Positions 1-8,798 of a DNA stretch of 64,000 nucleotides are shown piece by piece. Under the pieces are notes generated by a model that was not told the origin of the DNA, searched no databases, and saw only the letters and a program-made list of their open reading frames with translations. A program made the position numbers and the translations under genes. The DNA comes from Korobacter sp963758505 (GTDB lineage Bacteria; Acidobacteriota; Terriglobia; Terriglobales; Acidobacteriaceae): NCBI GenBank assembly GCA_963758505.1, contig CAVWVJ010000001.1, forward strand, positions 1,240,001 to 1,304,000, in the 5' to 3' direction. The first letter of the stretch is position 1; every line of letters begins with the position of its first letter.

Positions 1-364
1 TCGCTTCCTCGCGATTACCACGCTCCTGCGGTGCGGCTTCCTGGTCGGACTGGGGCATGCGCGACGCGTCCTGATGCTCGTTCTGTCCCTTTTGCCGGGC
101 CGCTTCCGGATTCTTGACGCCGGGCTCCTGGTCGGACTGCGGGAGTTTCGCGCTCCGCTCGTCCTTCTTTTCCTGGCCTGCTTCCTGCGTTTTCACGGAG
201 CCGTTCTCCGGTTTTACGGACTTCTCCTTGTCAGCCTTATCTTTTGCCGCTTTGTCTTGCGTTTTTGGGGCTTCCGGAGCCTTCTCCTGCTCCTGCTGTG
301 CGAATGTTGGGGCAGCGGTCAGAGCCGCCGCGAGAGCGAGTGCAAATAGGTGGGTGTGCTTCAT
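1..364 (-). CDS. Secreted low-complexity charged protein (3' truncated by window edge)
   Basis: The reading frame begins at an ATG at 364 and runs off the left edge, so only about the first 121 residues are visible. A strong ribosome binding site (GGGAGGAG) lies about 8 bases upstream. Residues 1-22 form a signal peptide (MKH, an Ala/Leu core, then a TFAQQ cleavage region). The rest is rich in Lys, Glu, Gln, Ala and Pro, with few hydrophobic residues, and is probably disordered. The short motif PQSDQE occurs twice, about 34 residues apart, followed each time by a small residue (P or A). No known domain is recognised. It is probably periplasmic or cell-surface; the function is unknown. Confidence 0.7.
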   Translation of the reverse strand, partial: MKHTHLFALALAAALTAAPTFAQQEQEKAPEAPKTQDKAAKDKADKEKSVKPENGSVKTQEAGQEKKDERSAKLPQSDQEPGVKNPEAARQKGQNEHQDASRMPQSDQEAAPQERGNREEA

Positions 365-521
365 GATTCGGGTCTCCTCCCAAACAACGAAACCGAAATA
401 GCGCATCCGAATAGATGCTCGGCTGCGGGGCGGTGCTGTGGTTGGAATGAGAGGAAAATCGCACAAAAGGGGGCAACCTGAGAGTTGCTCCTCCGGACCC
501 GGTTTCTATAATTTGCGCTCG

Positions 522-1823
522 CTACGACACCGCAACCGTCGTGGCTTTTTTCGGGAACATCTCGCCGATGCGGCGGATTTCCGCGCCTACGTGTCGCAGT
601 TTTTCTTCGATGTTCTCGTATCCGCGATCGATGTGGTACACGCGATCGATGATCGTCTCGCCCTCGGCGACCAGCGCAGCAATCACCAGCGAAGCCGAAG
701 CTCGCAGGTCGCTGGCGAGAACGGCAGCTCCACTCAGTGGCGTCTTGCCACGGACGATCGCCCGGCGCCCTTCGATCTTGATATTGGCGCCCATGCGCAC
801 CAGTTCCTGCGCGTGCATGAACCGGTTCTCGAAAATATTCTCCACTACCACGGAAGCCCCGTCGGCTTGCGTGGCCAGCGTCATGTATTGCGCCTGCATG
901 TCGGTAGGGAAGCCGGGATATTCTTCAGTCGCAACGTCGCTCGCTTGCAAAGGCCCGTCGCCCATCACGCGCACGGACTCGCCGTTCGCCCGGATATCCA
1001 CACCGCTCTCCTCCAGCTTTGTGAGCAGCGCTCCCAGGTGCGTTGGATCACATCCCTGCACCATCAAATCGCCGCCTGTAAGCGCGCCTGCGATGATGAA
1101 CGTGCCCGCTTCGATGCGGTCCGGAATGATGCGATGGCGCGCGCCGTGGAGTTTCTCTACACCTTGGATCTTCAGGGTTGACGTTCCGACTCCTTCGATC
1201 TTGGCGCCCATCTTGATCAGCAGGTGGGCCAGGTCGGTTACCTCCGGCTCGCGCGCGCAGTTCTCCATCAGCGTCTCGCCGTCAGCCAGGGTTGCGGCCA
1301 TGAGCAGATCTTCCGTGCCCGTGACGGTGATCTTCTCGAAAACGATGTGGCCGCCTTTCAAGCGTTCGGCCCTTGCCTTGATGTACCCGTGATCCTGCGT
1401 GATCTCCGCGCCTAACTTTTCCAGGCCCTTAATGTGCAGGTCAATCGGCCGGGCGCCAATCGCACATCCGCCCGGCAGCGAGACACGTGCTTCTCCGGTC
1501 CGGGCCACCAGTGGACCGAGCACCAGCGTCGAGGCCCGCATCGTCTTGACCAGTTCGTAGGAGGCCTCCGGATTGACCAGCTTGCGGCAGCACAGCGTAG
1601 TGCGATGATGGGCACGGCCGTAGCCCAGCTCGACCTCCGCCCCCATGGCGGCCAGCAGGTTGCGTTCCGTGATGATGTCGCGCACCTGCGGAATGTTTTC
1701 CAGAATGACCGGCTCTTCCGTCAGCAGGGCCGCTGCCATGGCGGGCAGGGCTGCGTTCTTCGCTCCGCTGACGCGTACGGTTCCGAGCAGAGGGGTGCCG
1801 CCACGAATGACAAATTTGTCCAT
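522..1823 (-). CDS. murA: UDP-N-acetylglucosamine 1-carboxyvinyltransferase MurA
   Basis: This is the first committed enzyme of peptidoglycan precursor synthesis. It transfers enolpyruvate from PEP to UDP-GlcNAc in the cytoplasm. The 433-residue length is near normal for the family (about 420). The N-terminus carries the conserved SGAKNAALP segment (Lys22-Asn23). The catalytic loop PGGCAIGARP places the active-site Cys at residue 120, so the enzyme has the fosfomycin-sensitive Cys form rather than Asp. The two-fold EPT-synthase repeat architecture is complete. It stands alone on the minus strand, separated from the upstream CsbD gene by that gene's terminator. The ATG at 1823 is well placed relative to family N-termini. 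Confidence 0.97.
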   Translation of the reverse strand: MDKFVIRGGTPLLGTVRVSGAKNAALPAMAAALLTEEPVILENIPQVRDIITERNLLAAMGAEVELGYGRAHHRTTLCCRKLVNPEASYELVKTMRASTLVLGPLVARTGEARVSLPGGCAIGARPIDLHIKGLEKLGAEITQDHGYIKARAERLKGGHIVFEKITVTGTEDLLMAATLADGETLMENCAREPEVTDLAHLLIKMGAKIEGVGTSTLKIQGVEKLHGARHRIIPDRIEAGTFIIAGALTGGDLMVQGCDPTHLGALLTKLEESGVDIRANGESVRVMGDGPLQASDVATEEYPGFPTDMQAQYMTLATQADGASVVVENIFENRFMHAQELVRMGANIKIEGRRAIVRGKTPLSGAAVLASDLRASASLVIAALVAEGETIIDRVYHIDRGYENIEEKLRHVGAEIRRIGEMFPKKATTVAVS

Positions 1824-1945
1824 GAATCCCGTTCCGATGCGCTGAGTTGGGACCTATTGTAATGCGGGGCAAAGCGGCCGGTGTGGAAAAGGCCGGGTTA
1901 CTGAAGGACAAACCGCGCTGCAGCTCTTTCGAGACGATCCCCAGG

Positions 1946-1972
1946 CAAAAAAAAGCGCTCCCGCAGGAGCGC
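1946..1972 (-). terminator. Rho-independent terminator of the CsbD gene
   Basis: A 7-bp perfect stem (GCGCTCC 1955-1961 with GGAGCGC 1966-1972) has a 4-base loop. On the minus strand it is followed by eight consecutive T (A run at 1947-1954). It sits just downstream of the CsbD-like gene and before murA. Confidence 0.9.
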
Positions 1973-1993
1973 CCCTGAAATTCCAGAGTCCTT

Positions 1994-2236
1994 CTACGCC
2001 ACGTCCTCGCGGCGCTTCTCGACGCGTTCTTCGCGCTCGATGTCTTTCTCTCGGGATTCTTCGGCTGCCGCGCGACCCTCGTCCTTCACCTTGCCGAAGG
2101 CATTCTCAACCTTGCCCTTAATCTGCTGGCCGACGCCCTCTGCCTGGGTCTTGCGATCGCCCGTCATCTCGCCGACCTTGCTCTTCACCTTGCCGGCTAC
2201 TTCGTCCACCTTACCCTTAATACGATCGTTATCCAT
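1994..2236 (-). CDS. CsbD family stress-response protein
   Basis: An 80-residue, highly charged, helical protein with the CsbD pattern: it starts MDNDRIKGK and repeats KGKVxExxGKVK-like segments to about residue 55, then has an Arg/Glu-rich tail. CsbD proteins are small, general-stress-induced cytoplasmic proteins (sigma-B dependent in Bacillus) of unknown biochemical role. The ATG at 2236 is chosen because it matches the family N-terminus and follows AGGGAGGG at good spacing; upstream in-frame codons lack this. A strong terminator follows. Its neighbour is another small stress-type gene (2320-2472). Confidence 0.9.
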   Translation of the reverse strand: MDNDRIKGKVDEVAGKVKSKVGEMTGDRKTQAEGVGQQIKGKVENAFGKVKDEGRAAAEESREKDIEREERVEKRREDVA

Positions 2237-2319
2237 GAAAAAACCCTCCCTGTTGGATGGACAGGAAGGTCGTGACCTTCCCGTCGGTGACAATAAACTC
2301 AGACGCGGCCGCCAGGCCG

Positions 2320-2472
2320 TTAGACCGCGGAACGACGACCGCTGATGAGCTGGAATACCAACGCGATCACAGCCAGCACTAGAAGAATGTGGATGAAACC
2401 CCCGAGCGTGTAGCTGCTAACTACGCCGAGAAGCCACAAGACCAAAAGAACTACGAAAAGTGTCCAAAGCAT
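2320..2472 (-). CDS. Small two-helix membrane protein, lmo0937-like
   Basis: A 50-residue protein starting MLWTLFVVLLVLWLLG, with two transmembrane helices (about residues 2-18 and 26-43) joined by a Gly-rich turn and ending in SGRRSAV. This matches the lmo0937 family of tiny hydrophobic proteins, which are widespread in soil bacteria and often sit beside CsbD or other stress genes. The ATG at 2472 is preceded by GAGGGTGAGGAC, a good ribosome binding site; a longer upstream start would add a non-hydrophobic extension. The role is unknown. It may be co-transcribed with the CsbD gene 83 bases downstream. Confidence 0.8.
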   Translation of the reverse strand: MLWTLFVVLLVLWLLGVVSSYTLGGFIHILLVLAVIALVFQLISGRRSAV

Positions 2473-2687
2473 GTCCTCACCCTCGCTGACTTCAAATTTT
2501 GAGTTGACGAAACCGTCAACAAAGAGCCCCAATCACGTAGACATTTGGGTGCACGAATTCGGATTAAGGTTGGCGGAAATCCAGCATCTACTCTCCTTTT
2601 CGCTAGTTATTTTTTAGTTACTTAGAAGCAACCCTTGTGGATAAGAACCTTAACCCGCTCGCCACTTTGGTATCCTCGGATGCACCC

Positions 2688-3497
2688 ATGAAGATCGCGA
2701 TCCAGGGCGAATTAGGAGCCTTCAGCCACGAGGCCTGCCAGAAGAATTTTCCCCAGGCGAAAGTGATTCCGTGCATGGTTTCAAGCGAAGTCTTCGCCGC
2801 CTTGCAGTCCAGGCGTGTCGATGCCGCGCTTATCCCGATCGAGAACACGTTGGCCGGACCGGTAGTCGTCCATTACGACCTGCTGCTCGCGCACGACTTC
2901 CACGTCAATGCCGAGTTTCGCCTGCGCATCGAGCACCAGTTGCTCACCGTGCCGGGAACGAAGCTCTCGGAAATTCGCGAGGTGCTCTCCCATCCCGTCG
3001 CCCTGGAACAGTGCCGCCGATTTTTTTCCAGGAACCGGAAACTCCGCCCGGTTTCGTTTTACGACACCGCCGGCGCAGCGCGCCAGGTGATCGAGGAAGG
3101 GAAGAAGGATCGAGCCGCCATTGCCTCGCGGGTAGCCGCCAAAGTTTACGGTGCCGCGATCCTGCGCTCCAATCTCGAGGATGATTCGCAAAACTACACC
3201 CGCTTCTTTCTCGTCGAACGTAAGCCGCGGCCTCCACGCAACGCGAACAAGGTCTCGATCGCGATCGGCTTACCCAACTCGCCCGGCAGCCTCTTCAAGG
3301 CACTCAGTGTCTTTGCTCTACGCGAAATCGATCTCACCAAGATCGAATCCCGCCCGGTGCGCGGACGCCCATGGGAATACGCCTTCTTCCTCGACTTTAT
3401 GCTGAAGGACAAGAAAGCCGCCGACAATGCCTTACGCCACTTGGAAGAGATTGCCCAATTTGTGAAGGTGCTGGGCAGGTACCGGGCGTCGGAGTAG
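2688..3497 (+). CDS. pheA: Prephenate dehydratase
   Basis: Converts prephenate to phenylpyruvate in phenylalanine biosynthesis. It is a monofunctional form with no chorismate mutase domain. Of its 269 residues, about 1-178 form the PDT catalytic domain, including the TRF motif at 171-173 (NYTRFFLVER). Residues about 188-265 are a regulatory ACT domain with the NSPGSLFKAL segment and the phenylalanine-binding ESRP motif at 220-223, so feedback inhibition by phenylalanine is expected. The ATG at 2688 gives the family-typical MKIAIQGELG start. A GTG at 2637 would add 17 residues without a clear ribosome binding site, so the start is somewhat uncertain. Confidence 0.95.
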   Translation: MKIAIQGELGAFSHEACQKNFPQAKVIPCMVSSEVFAALQSRRVDAALIPIENTLAGPVVVHYDLLLAHDFHVNAEFRLRIEHQLLTVPGTKLSEIREVLSHPVALEQCRRFFSRNRKLRPVSFYDTAGAARQVIEEGKKDRAAIASRVAAKVYGAAILRSNLEDDSQNYTRFFLVERKPRPPRNANKVSIAIGLPNSPGSLFKALSVFALREIDLTKIESRPVRGRPWEYAFFLDFMLKDKKAADNALRHLEEIAQFVKVLGRYRASE

Positions 3498-3579
3498 TTC
3501 TCGGGCAGAAAACGCAGAAAACTTTGTGCGACGTCGCGCACCGTCGGAGAATCCCAAATGCCAGTGGGGACGGAATCCG

Positions 3580-3975
3580 ATGCACTTTCTAACGAAGAAG
3601 AATGACTTGCCGTTCGTGGGAAGTTCCTATGAATTCGTCGGCGTGGATCATGGAAATGTTGGCGTTTCCATTTTCTTCGTCGAGGCCCGAACCGGACGTG
3701 GCGCGCCCCTGCATAGGCATGAGTACGACGAGATCCTAACCACGCAAGAAGGGCGGGCGCGTCTCGTAGTTGGCGATGAGATCCGTGAAACCTCGGCTGG
3801 CGACATCGTTGTGATCAAAGCACGGACGCCCCATGGTTTCATCAATGTCGGAGAAGGTGTGTTGAGGCAACTCGATATTCACCTCAATCCGACCTTTCAG
3901 CAGGAAAACCTGGAGCCCACGGAGAGCTCTCGGCGGGCGGGCCTTCCCGTTATTCCGACCACGGTCCCCCGATAG
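3580..3975 (+). CDS. Cupin domain protein
   Basis: A 131-residue single-domain cupin. Motif 1 appears as APLHRHEYDEILTTQEG (residues about 44-60) with two His and a Glu as likely metal ligands. Motif 2 appears around TPHGFINVG (about 90-98) with the last His. The fold is a small beta-barrel that normally binds a divalent metal. The substrate cannot be told from sequence; such stand-alone cupins may be sugar- or quercetinase-like enzymes or binding proteins. The start at 3580 is the first in-frame ATG matching the domain boundary. It follows pheA on the same strand with an 82-base gap and no visible terminator. Confidence 0.8.
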   Translation: MHFLTKKNDLPFVGSSYEFVGVDHGNVGVSIFFVEARTGRGAPLHRHEYDEILTTQEGRARLVVGDEIRETSAGDIVVIKARTPHGFINVGEGVLRQLDIHLNPTFQQENLEPTESSRRAGLPVIPTTVPR

Positions 3976-4237
3976 CTTTCCCGTCGCTCCGCTTTGGGTC
4001 CTACTCCTTAAACATTGTTGCGTCGGGTGCCGATTGTTCCATTACAATCCTCCCGGCTTGCCAGGCGACCCAATGCCGCCTCTTGACGGGCTCCCTTTCC
4101 AGCCAGGAGGTTGTCGGAGGCCCCAAAAAGCTTCCCGGCCGATCTTTTAAGTCTCTGTACCAGAGTTATTTACCTGCGTTGCATCTTTTTCTGCAGCGCT
4201 TCATCTAAACTTGAGCATAAGTGACTCAAGGAGCAAC

Positions 4238-6679
4238 ATGGCGAACGAAGCTCGCAATATTGAGCGTACCGATCCGGAGTTCCGAGACGATTCAACCGAG
4301 GCCCGCACCCTGCCTCTGTTGCCCGTTCGCGACACGGTTTTATTTCCCCACGCCGTCCTCCCGCTGACCGTCGGTCGCGAGAGCTCGGTGCAATTGATCA
4401 ATTCTTTAGGGGAGGACAAGACCATCATCGTGGTCGCGCAGCGCGAAGCGCGCGTGGATTCTCCTCAACCCACCGACCTTTACTCCGTCGGCTCGCTGGC
4501 GGTGGTGCACAAGGTTGTGAAGATGCCCAACCAGAGCCTGTTCGTGTTTGCGGAAGGCCTGGAGCGGGTACGTGTCACCGAATACACCCAGCTGACCCCA
4601 TTCATGCGAGCGACGGTAGAAACCGTTCCCGAGGCCTTTCCGCCGAAGAGTTCGGAGATCGAGGCTCTGCAGCGCAACGTCCTGACGTTGTTCCAGCAGA
4701 TCGTCAGCGGTTCGCCGACTCTGTCCGATGAGCTCTCGACGGTTGCGATGAACATCGAAGAGCCGGGCCGTCTGGTCGACTTTGTCGCCTCCTCGCTGCC
4801 CTCGCTCTCGACGCGCGACAAGCAGGAGATCCTCGAGACTGCGGACGTGCAGATTCGGCTCGACAAGATCAACCAGCATCTGGCGAAGGAACTGGAAGTT
4901 CAGCAACTGCGCAACAAGATCCAGTCCGAGGTCCAGGACCGCGTCCAGCAGACGCAGCGCGAGTACTACCTGCGCGAGCAGTTGAAGGCGATTCAGAAAG
5001 AGCTGGGCGAGCAGGACGACAGTGCCCGGGACGCCGATGAGCTGCGCGAGAAGATCGAATCTGCCGGCATGCCCGACGATGTGAAGAAAGAAGCGCTCAA
5101 GGAATTGGGCCGCCTGGCGCGCATGTCGCCCATGGCCGCCGACTATTCGGTCACGCGCAACTACATCGAGTGGCTTGCGGTGCTGCCGTGGCAGAAGTCG
5201 TCGGGCGGCGAAGTCGATATCCCGAAGGCGAAAGAGATCCTCGACGAAGATCACTACGATCTTCAGAAGGTGAAGGACCGCATTCTCGATTACCTTTCCG
5301 TGCGCCGGCTGAAGCCGAACATGAAGGGGCCGATCCTTTGCTTCGCCGGACCTCCCGGCGTCGGCAAGACCTCGCTCGGCAAGTCGATCGCGCGCGCGCT
5401 AGGTCGCAAGTTCGTACGCATCTCTCTCGGCGGCGTGCACGACGAAGCCGAAGTCCGCGGACATCGCCGCACTTACATTGGCGCTTTGCCGGGACAGATC
5501 ATGCAGGGCATCCGCCGCGCGGAGACCAACGACCCGGTCTTCATGCTCGACGAAATCGACAAGGTCGGGCGCGACTTCCGCGGCGATCCGTCGGCGGCGC
5601 TGCTCGAGGCACTCGATCCGGAACAGAACAATTCGTTCCGCGATAATTACCTCGACGTCCCGTTCGACCTGAGCAAGGTGCTCTTCATCACCACGGCCAA
5701 CCAGCTGGATCCGGTTCCGGAGCCGCTGCGCGACCGCATGGAAATCATCGACCTCCAGGGCTATGCCGAGGAGGAGAAGGTGCACATTGCCTTCCGCTAC
5801 CTCATCCCGCGGCAGGAAGAAGAAAACGGGATCGCGCCGGAGATGATCGAATTCTCCGAAGAAGCGGTGCGCATGATCATCCGCAACTACACCCGCGAGG
5901 CCGGCGTTCGCAACCTCGAACGCAACATCGGCACCGTCTGCCGCAAGCTGGCGCGTCGCATCGCCGAGGGCAAGAAGGACAAGCTCGTGGTCAATGCGCA
6001 GACCATCCACGAAATGCTGGGTGGCGAAAAAGTTCGCGTCGATACCGAGATCGCGGAGCGCACCAAGCGGGCGGGCGTGGTCGTGGGATTGGCCTGGACC
6101 CCGGCGGGGGGCGACATCCTGTTCGTCGAGGCCAGCGCCATGAAGGGCAAAGGCGGCTTCACCATGACCGGCCAGCTTGGCGATGTCATGCGCGAATCCA
6201 TGCAGGCGGCTCTCAGCTGGGTGAAGTCGAATTCCGCGAAACTCGGCATCAGTGACGAGTTCTTCGAGAAGCACGACATTCACATTCACGTGCCGGCCGG
6301 GGCCATCCCGAAAGATGGGCCTTCGGCGGGCGTCACCATGGTCACCGCGCTCGTGTCACTGCTGACGGACAAACCCGTCCGTCCGCTGACCGCGATGACC
6401 GGGGAGATCACGCTGAGCGGCAACGTGCTGCCGATCGGCGGCGTGAAAGAGAAGACGCTCGCCGCCAAGCGCGCCGGAGTGCAGGACATCATTCTTCCCG
6501 CCGAGAACCAGATGAACATGGAAGAAGACCTCACGCCGGAGCAGTTGCAGGGCATCAGCGTGCACTACGTCAAGACCATCGACGAAGTGCTCGAGATCGC
6601 GCTGCCGGCCACCAAGGCGGAAGAGAAACAGGACGCCAAGATCCGCGCCGAAGTGCTGCACGAGGCCCCGGCAGTCTAA
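4238..6679 (+). CDS. lon: ATP-dependent Lon protease (endopeptidase La)
   Basis: A cytoplasmic AAA+ serine protease that degrades misfolded and selected regulatory proteins. Its 813 residues comprise an N-terminal LON substrate-binding domain (about 20-215), a coiled-coil linker, an AAA+ module with Walker A GPPGVGKT (371-378) and Walker B FMLDEIDK, and a C-terminal protease domain. The catalytic dyad is Ser696 (PKDGPSAG) and Lys737 (GGVKEK). The ATG at 4238 follows AAGGAG by six bases and is preferred to the TTG at 4211. The gene is monocistronic, with its own terminator. No CIRCE or other recognisable heat-shock element was seen in the 260 bases upstream. Confidence 0.98.
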   Translation: MANEARNIERTDPEFRDDSTEARTLPLLPVRDTVLFPHAVLPLTVGRESSVQLINSLGEDKTIIVVAQREARVDSPQPTDLYSVGSLAVVHKVVKMPNQSLFVFAEGLERVRVTEYTQLTPFMRATVETVPEAFPPKSSEIEALQRNVLTLFQQIVSGSPTLSDELSTVAMNIEEPGRLVDFVASSLPSLSTRDKQEILETADVQIRLDKINQHLAKELEVQQLRNKIQSEVQDRVQQTQREYYLREQLKAIQKELGEQDDSARDADELREKIESAGMPDDVKKEALKELGRLARMSPMAADYSVTRNYIEWLAVLPWQKSSGGEVDIPKAKEILDEDHYDLQKVKDRILDYLSVRRLKPNMKGPILCFAGPPGVGKTSLGKSIARALGRKFVRISLGGVHDEAEVRGHRRTYIGALPGQIMQGIRRAETNDPVFMLDEIDKVGRDFRGDPSAALLEALDPEQNNSFRDNYLDVPFDLSKVLFITTANQLDPVPEPLRDRMEIIDLQGYAEEEKVHIAFRYLIPRQEEENGIAPEMIEFSEEAVRMIIRNYTREAGVRNLERNIGTVCRKLARRIAEGKKDKLVVNAQTIHEMLGGEKVRVDTEIAERTKRAGVVVGLAWTPAGGDILFVEASAMKGKGGFTMTGQLGDVMRESMQAALSWVKSNSAKLGISDEFFEKHDIHIHVPAGAIPKDGPSAGVTMVTALVSLLTDKPVRPLTAMTGEITLSGNVLPIGGVKEKTLAAKRAGVQDIILPAENQMNMEEDLTPEQLQGISVHYVKTIDEVLEIALPATKAEEKQDAKIRAEVLHEAPAV

Positions 6680-6697
6680 ACGTCGGTTCGGCAGAAC

Positions 6698-6744
6698 AAG
6701 GGCCGGAAGGAGATTCGTCTTCTTTCGGCCCTTTCCCTTTGTGT
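6698..6744 (+). terminator. Terminator of lon
   Basis: An 8-bp stem (AAGGGCCG 6698-6705 with CGGCCCTT 6726-6733), extended by a partial AGGA/TCTT pairing, is followed by T-rich sequence. Confidence 0.75.
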
Positions 6745-7213
6745 TTTGAAGTGAGGTAGCGGCGACGTTCCTGTCGCCGAAGGAACGCTTGTTGGTCGCG
6801 TGGCTTTAGCCCCTATCTGTCCTGGCAACCGGGGAAGGCGCGCATCGATGCGCGTTCGGAGCGGAGCCGCCTTTTGTTTCGTAAGAACCGGAATACATCG
6901 TCCTGTGAGCCAACTCACGTTGATCCCGTGCACCCCTCACCGACAAGATGACAGGGTCCCGCTAACCTGCTTACGTGGGGTACTCTCACAGGATTTCCCA
7001 GCTCTTTATCAATCAGTTATCCTTGCGAATTTGCCGGCGAAGCGCCAACGGGCTTGCCTTTGCACCTAACCCCTTATTTCGGAATATTTTGTCCGTAAAG
7101 GTATCTGCTTCCAAGATTTTGCAAGTTTTCCACAGCGTAAGCTGCTGAAACTGCAAGAGGGTGGGGGAGGGGGGTACCCATTGAAAACAGAGTAAACAGA
7201 GGAATGCGGACAC
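6745..7213. other. Intergenic region without a recognisable gene
   Basis: About 470 bases between convergent lon and the VOC gene. No frame has a plausible start, ribosome binding site and protein-like composition. It contains a small GGCGAC/GTCGCC hairpin (6761-6778), a 16-base perfect palindrome (6839-6854) and a G-rich tract near 7160-7175. No RNA gene was recognised. Confidence 0.5.
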
Positions 7214-7645
7214 TCAGCGGTTTGCGACGCGCGCTCCCCATTCTTCCGGAGCAACATCTCGCGCATGCTGGGCAAAAAGCCAATGATGGCCTTCTACGTC
7301 CACGACCCCGAACTGGCGCTCGCCATAGATCGTGACGTTGACCTCTTCCACGATCTTGGCACCTTCGGAACGAGCATGCTCGTAGGGCGGATCGACATCT
7401 TCCACGAACACGGTGAGGGATTGCGTTCCGAATCCCAGGGAAGCAGGATTCTTCTCGGAGCCGCGTGCCGTTCGCACCATGATGTATGCGTTCCCCAGGT
7501 GAAGCTGGGCGCCCGAGACAGGATCGCCATAGCGGTAATGCTCGACGAACCCAAACACCCGTGTGAGCCATTCGATCGCTGCCGGCAGGTCTTCGTAAAC
7601 CAAATGAGGCAGAACAGTATCGCAAGGGACGGAACGATTACGCAT
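7214..7645 (-). CDS. VOC / glyoxalase-like domain protein
   Basis: A 143-residue protein of the vicinal oxygen chelate superfamily. It shows the typical paired beta-alpha-beta-beta-beta units: LPHLVYEDLPAAIEWLTRVFGF near the N-terminus and a second unit starting around SLTVFVEDVDPPYEHARSEGAKI. It resembles the PhnB/bleomycin-resistance-like subgroup in which DLPAAIEWL starts the first repeat. Members may be metal-dependent lyases, isomerases, dioxygenases or antibiotic-binding proteins; the substrate cannot be predicted. The ATG at 7645 is favoured because residues before it do not belong to the fold. It is transcribed away from the STAS operon's promoter side and downstream of it. Confidence 0.8.
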   Translation of the reverse strand: MRNRSVPCDTVLPHLVYEDLPAAIEWLTRVFGFVEHYRYGDPVSGAQLHLGNAYIMVRTARGSEKNPASLGFGTQSLTVFVEDVDPPYEHARSEGAKIVEEVNVTIYGERQFGVVDVEGHHWLFAQHARDVAPEEWGARVANR

Positions 7646-7756
7646 GGGCCCCGAGTATATCGCCGGCAAGGATCGCGAGGAGCGCCAACGCAAGAACGAA
7701 GCCCCGCAGTCGAGCCGCGGGGCTTGCAAGATCGCACCAGTGCGTGAGGAAGGAAA

Positions 7757-8104
7757 CTAGGACTTGAAGGCCGAGATCGCCGAAGCCTCATCGTCTTTGA
7801 TATCGAAGACGGTATAGAGCTTGGTGATCTGCAAGAGGTCGTGCACTTTCTTGGTCAGGTTGAGGAGCTTGAGCTCTCCGCCCTGGTTGCGCACCGAGGT
7901 GAAGCCGCTGACCAGTTCGCCAATGCCGGAACTATCGATATACGTCACGTCGCCGAGGTTGAGCAGAATCTTCTTGTGGCCCTGCCCAAGCAGCTCGCGT
8001 ACCGTGTCGCGCAGTACGACGCTGCCTTCGCCGAGGGTAATACGCCCACTGAGGTCGACGACCGTAATGCCGTCCACCTGCCGTGTGCTCGCTTTCATCG
8101 TCAC
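7757..8104 (-). CDS. STAS-domain anti-sigma-factor antagonist (RsbV/SpoIIAA-like)
   Basis: A 115-residue single STAS domain. The conserved phosphorylation loop VTYIDSSGIGEL puts the likely phospho-acceptor Ser at residue 58. In this family the dephosphorylated form binds an RsbW-type kinase and releases its target. The GTG at 8104 is chosen: it overlaps the TGA of the upstream kinase gene in a GTGA arrangement and has AAGGAGG seven bases upstream, which indicates translational coupling. The in-frame ATG at 8098 is the alternative. It forms a partner-switching pair with the RsbW-like gene. A second STAS paralogue is at 57236-57595. Confidence 0.93.
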   Translation of the reverse strand: MTMKASTRQVDGITVVDLSGRITLGEGSVVLRDTVRELLGQGHKKILLNLGDVTYIDSSGIGELVSGFTSVRNQGGELKLLNLTKKVHDLLQITKLYTVFDIKDDEASAISAFKS

Positions 8105-8538
8105 TGGGAAGCCTCCTTGTGGTCCGCGTGGACCCGCTTGATCAGTGTAATTTCTGTTCCAGGTTCCAGATTACGGAACCGAACTTCATCCATGAAGGCC
8201 CGAATCAGGAAAATTCCTCTTCCGGACTGCTTCAGCAAATTTTCCGGCGCCAGGGGGTCGGGAACGTTTTCGGGATTTAACCCGATGCCCTGGTCCTGCA
8301 CCGTGATCACCAGTTCCTGGCCGGTGTTTTCGAAAGAAATCGACACCCGTTTATTGGGGTCGTAATGATTGCCATGAAGCACCGCGTTGACTGTTGCCTC
8401 GCGAACTGCCATCGAGATGCGTCCGGATTCATCCTCATCGAAGCCGGAACGGATGGCCATTTTCGTCGCCTCTTCTTCGGCTTTGTTCACGCTATCCAGC
8501 GACGAATCGAGCGAGTAGGACACTCTTTGCACGGTCAT
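8101..8538 (-). CDS. RsbW/SpoIIAB-like anti-sigma serine kinase
   Basis: A 145-residue GHKL ATPase-fold protein (HATPase_c_2 type). The N box is AVREATVNAVLHGN (Asn51), G1 is DQGIGL (82-87) and G2 is GRGIFLIRAF (107-116). Such kinases phosphorylate a STAS antagonist and sequester a sigma factor or another effector. The cognate STAS protein is encoded immediately downstream with a 4-base overlap. No sigma factor gene is adjacent, so the final target is unknown. The ATG at 8538 fits the family N-terminus. Upstream in-frame codons to 8694 exist but would add an atypical 52-residue extension, and no strong ribosome binding site was seen for either. Confidence 0.92.
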   Translation of the reverse strand: MTVQRVSYSLDSSLDSVNKAEEEATKMAIRSGFDEDESGRISMAVREATVNAVLHGNHYDPNKRVSISFENTGQELVITVQDQGIGLNPENVPDPLAPENLLKQSGRGIFLIRAFMDEVRFRNLEPGTEITLIKRVHADHKEASQ

Positions 8539-8798
8539 GTGGGTTTTCGAAAGTCGAAAAACTGCGGGAGCAGCGTGCTGCAGCTCCACTTTTAAGATTG
8601 CCCAGTTTGCACGTTGGAGATGCAAGATGTCAATCGCTTCGCGGATTGGCGAGGAAAGCGAAGCCGCGACGGGGGCGATTCCCGGGCGTCGCAACCTCGC
8701 AGGAGAAGATCGCAGAACGGAACCGGGGGCCGGGGTTCCGGCAAACGGCGGCGAAATCCAGAGCAGCCGCTGCCGGTTTGCTGGAAGAAAACGGACGG

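Noticed and set aside
3976..4237. CIRCE or heat-shock sigma promoter upstream of lon
   Set aside because: No TTAGCACTC-N9-GAGTGCTAA element or convincing sigma-32-type pair was found in this stretch.
5399..6289. Long open frame (296 codons) opposite lon
   Set aside because: It lies wholly antisense to a certain gene, has Arg/His/Asp-heavy composition typical of a reverse-strand shadow in GC-rich DNA, and no ribosome binding site.
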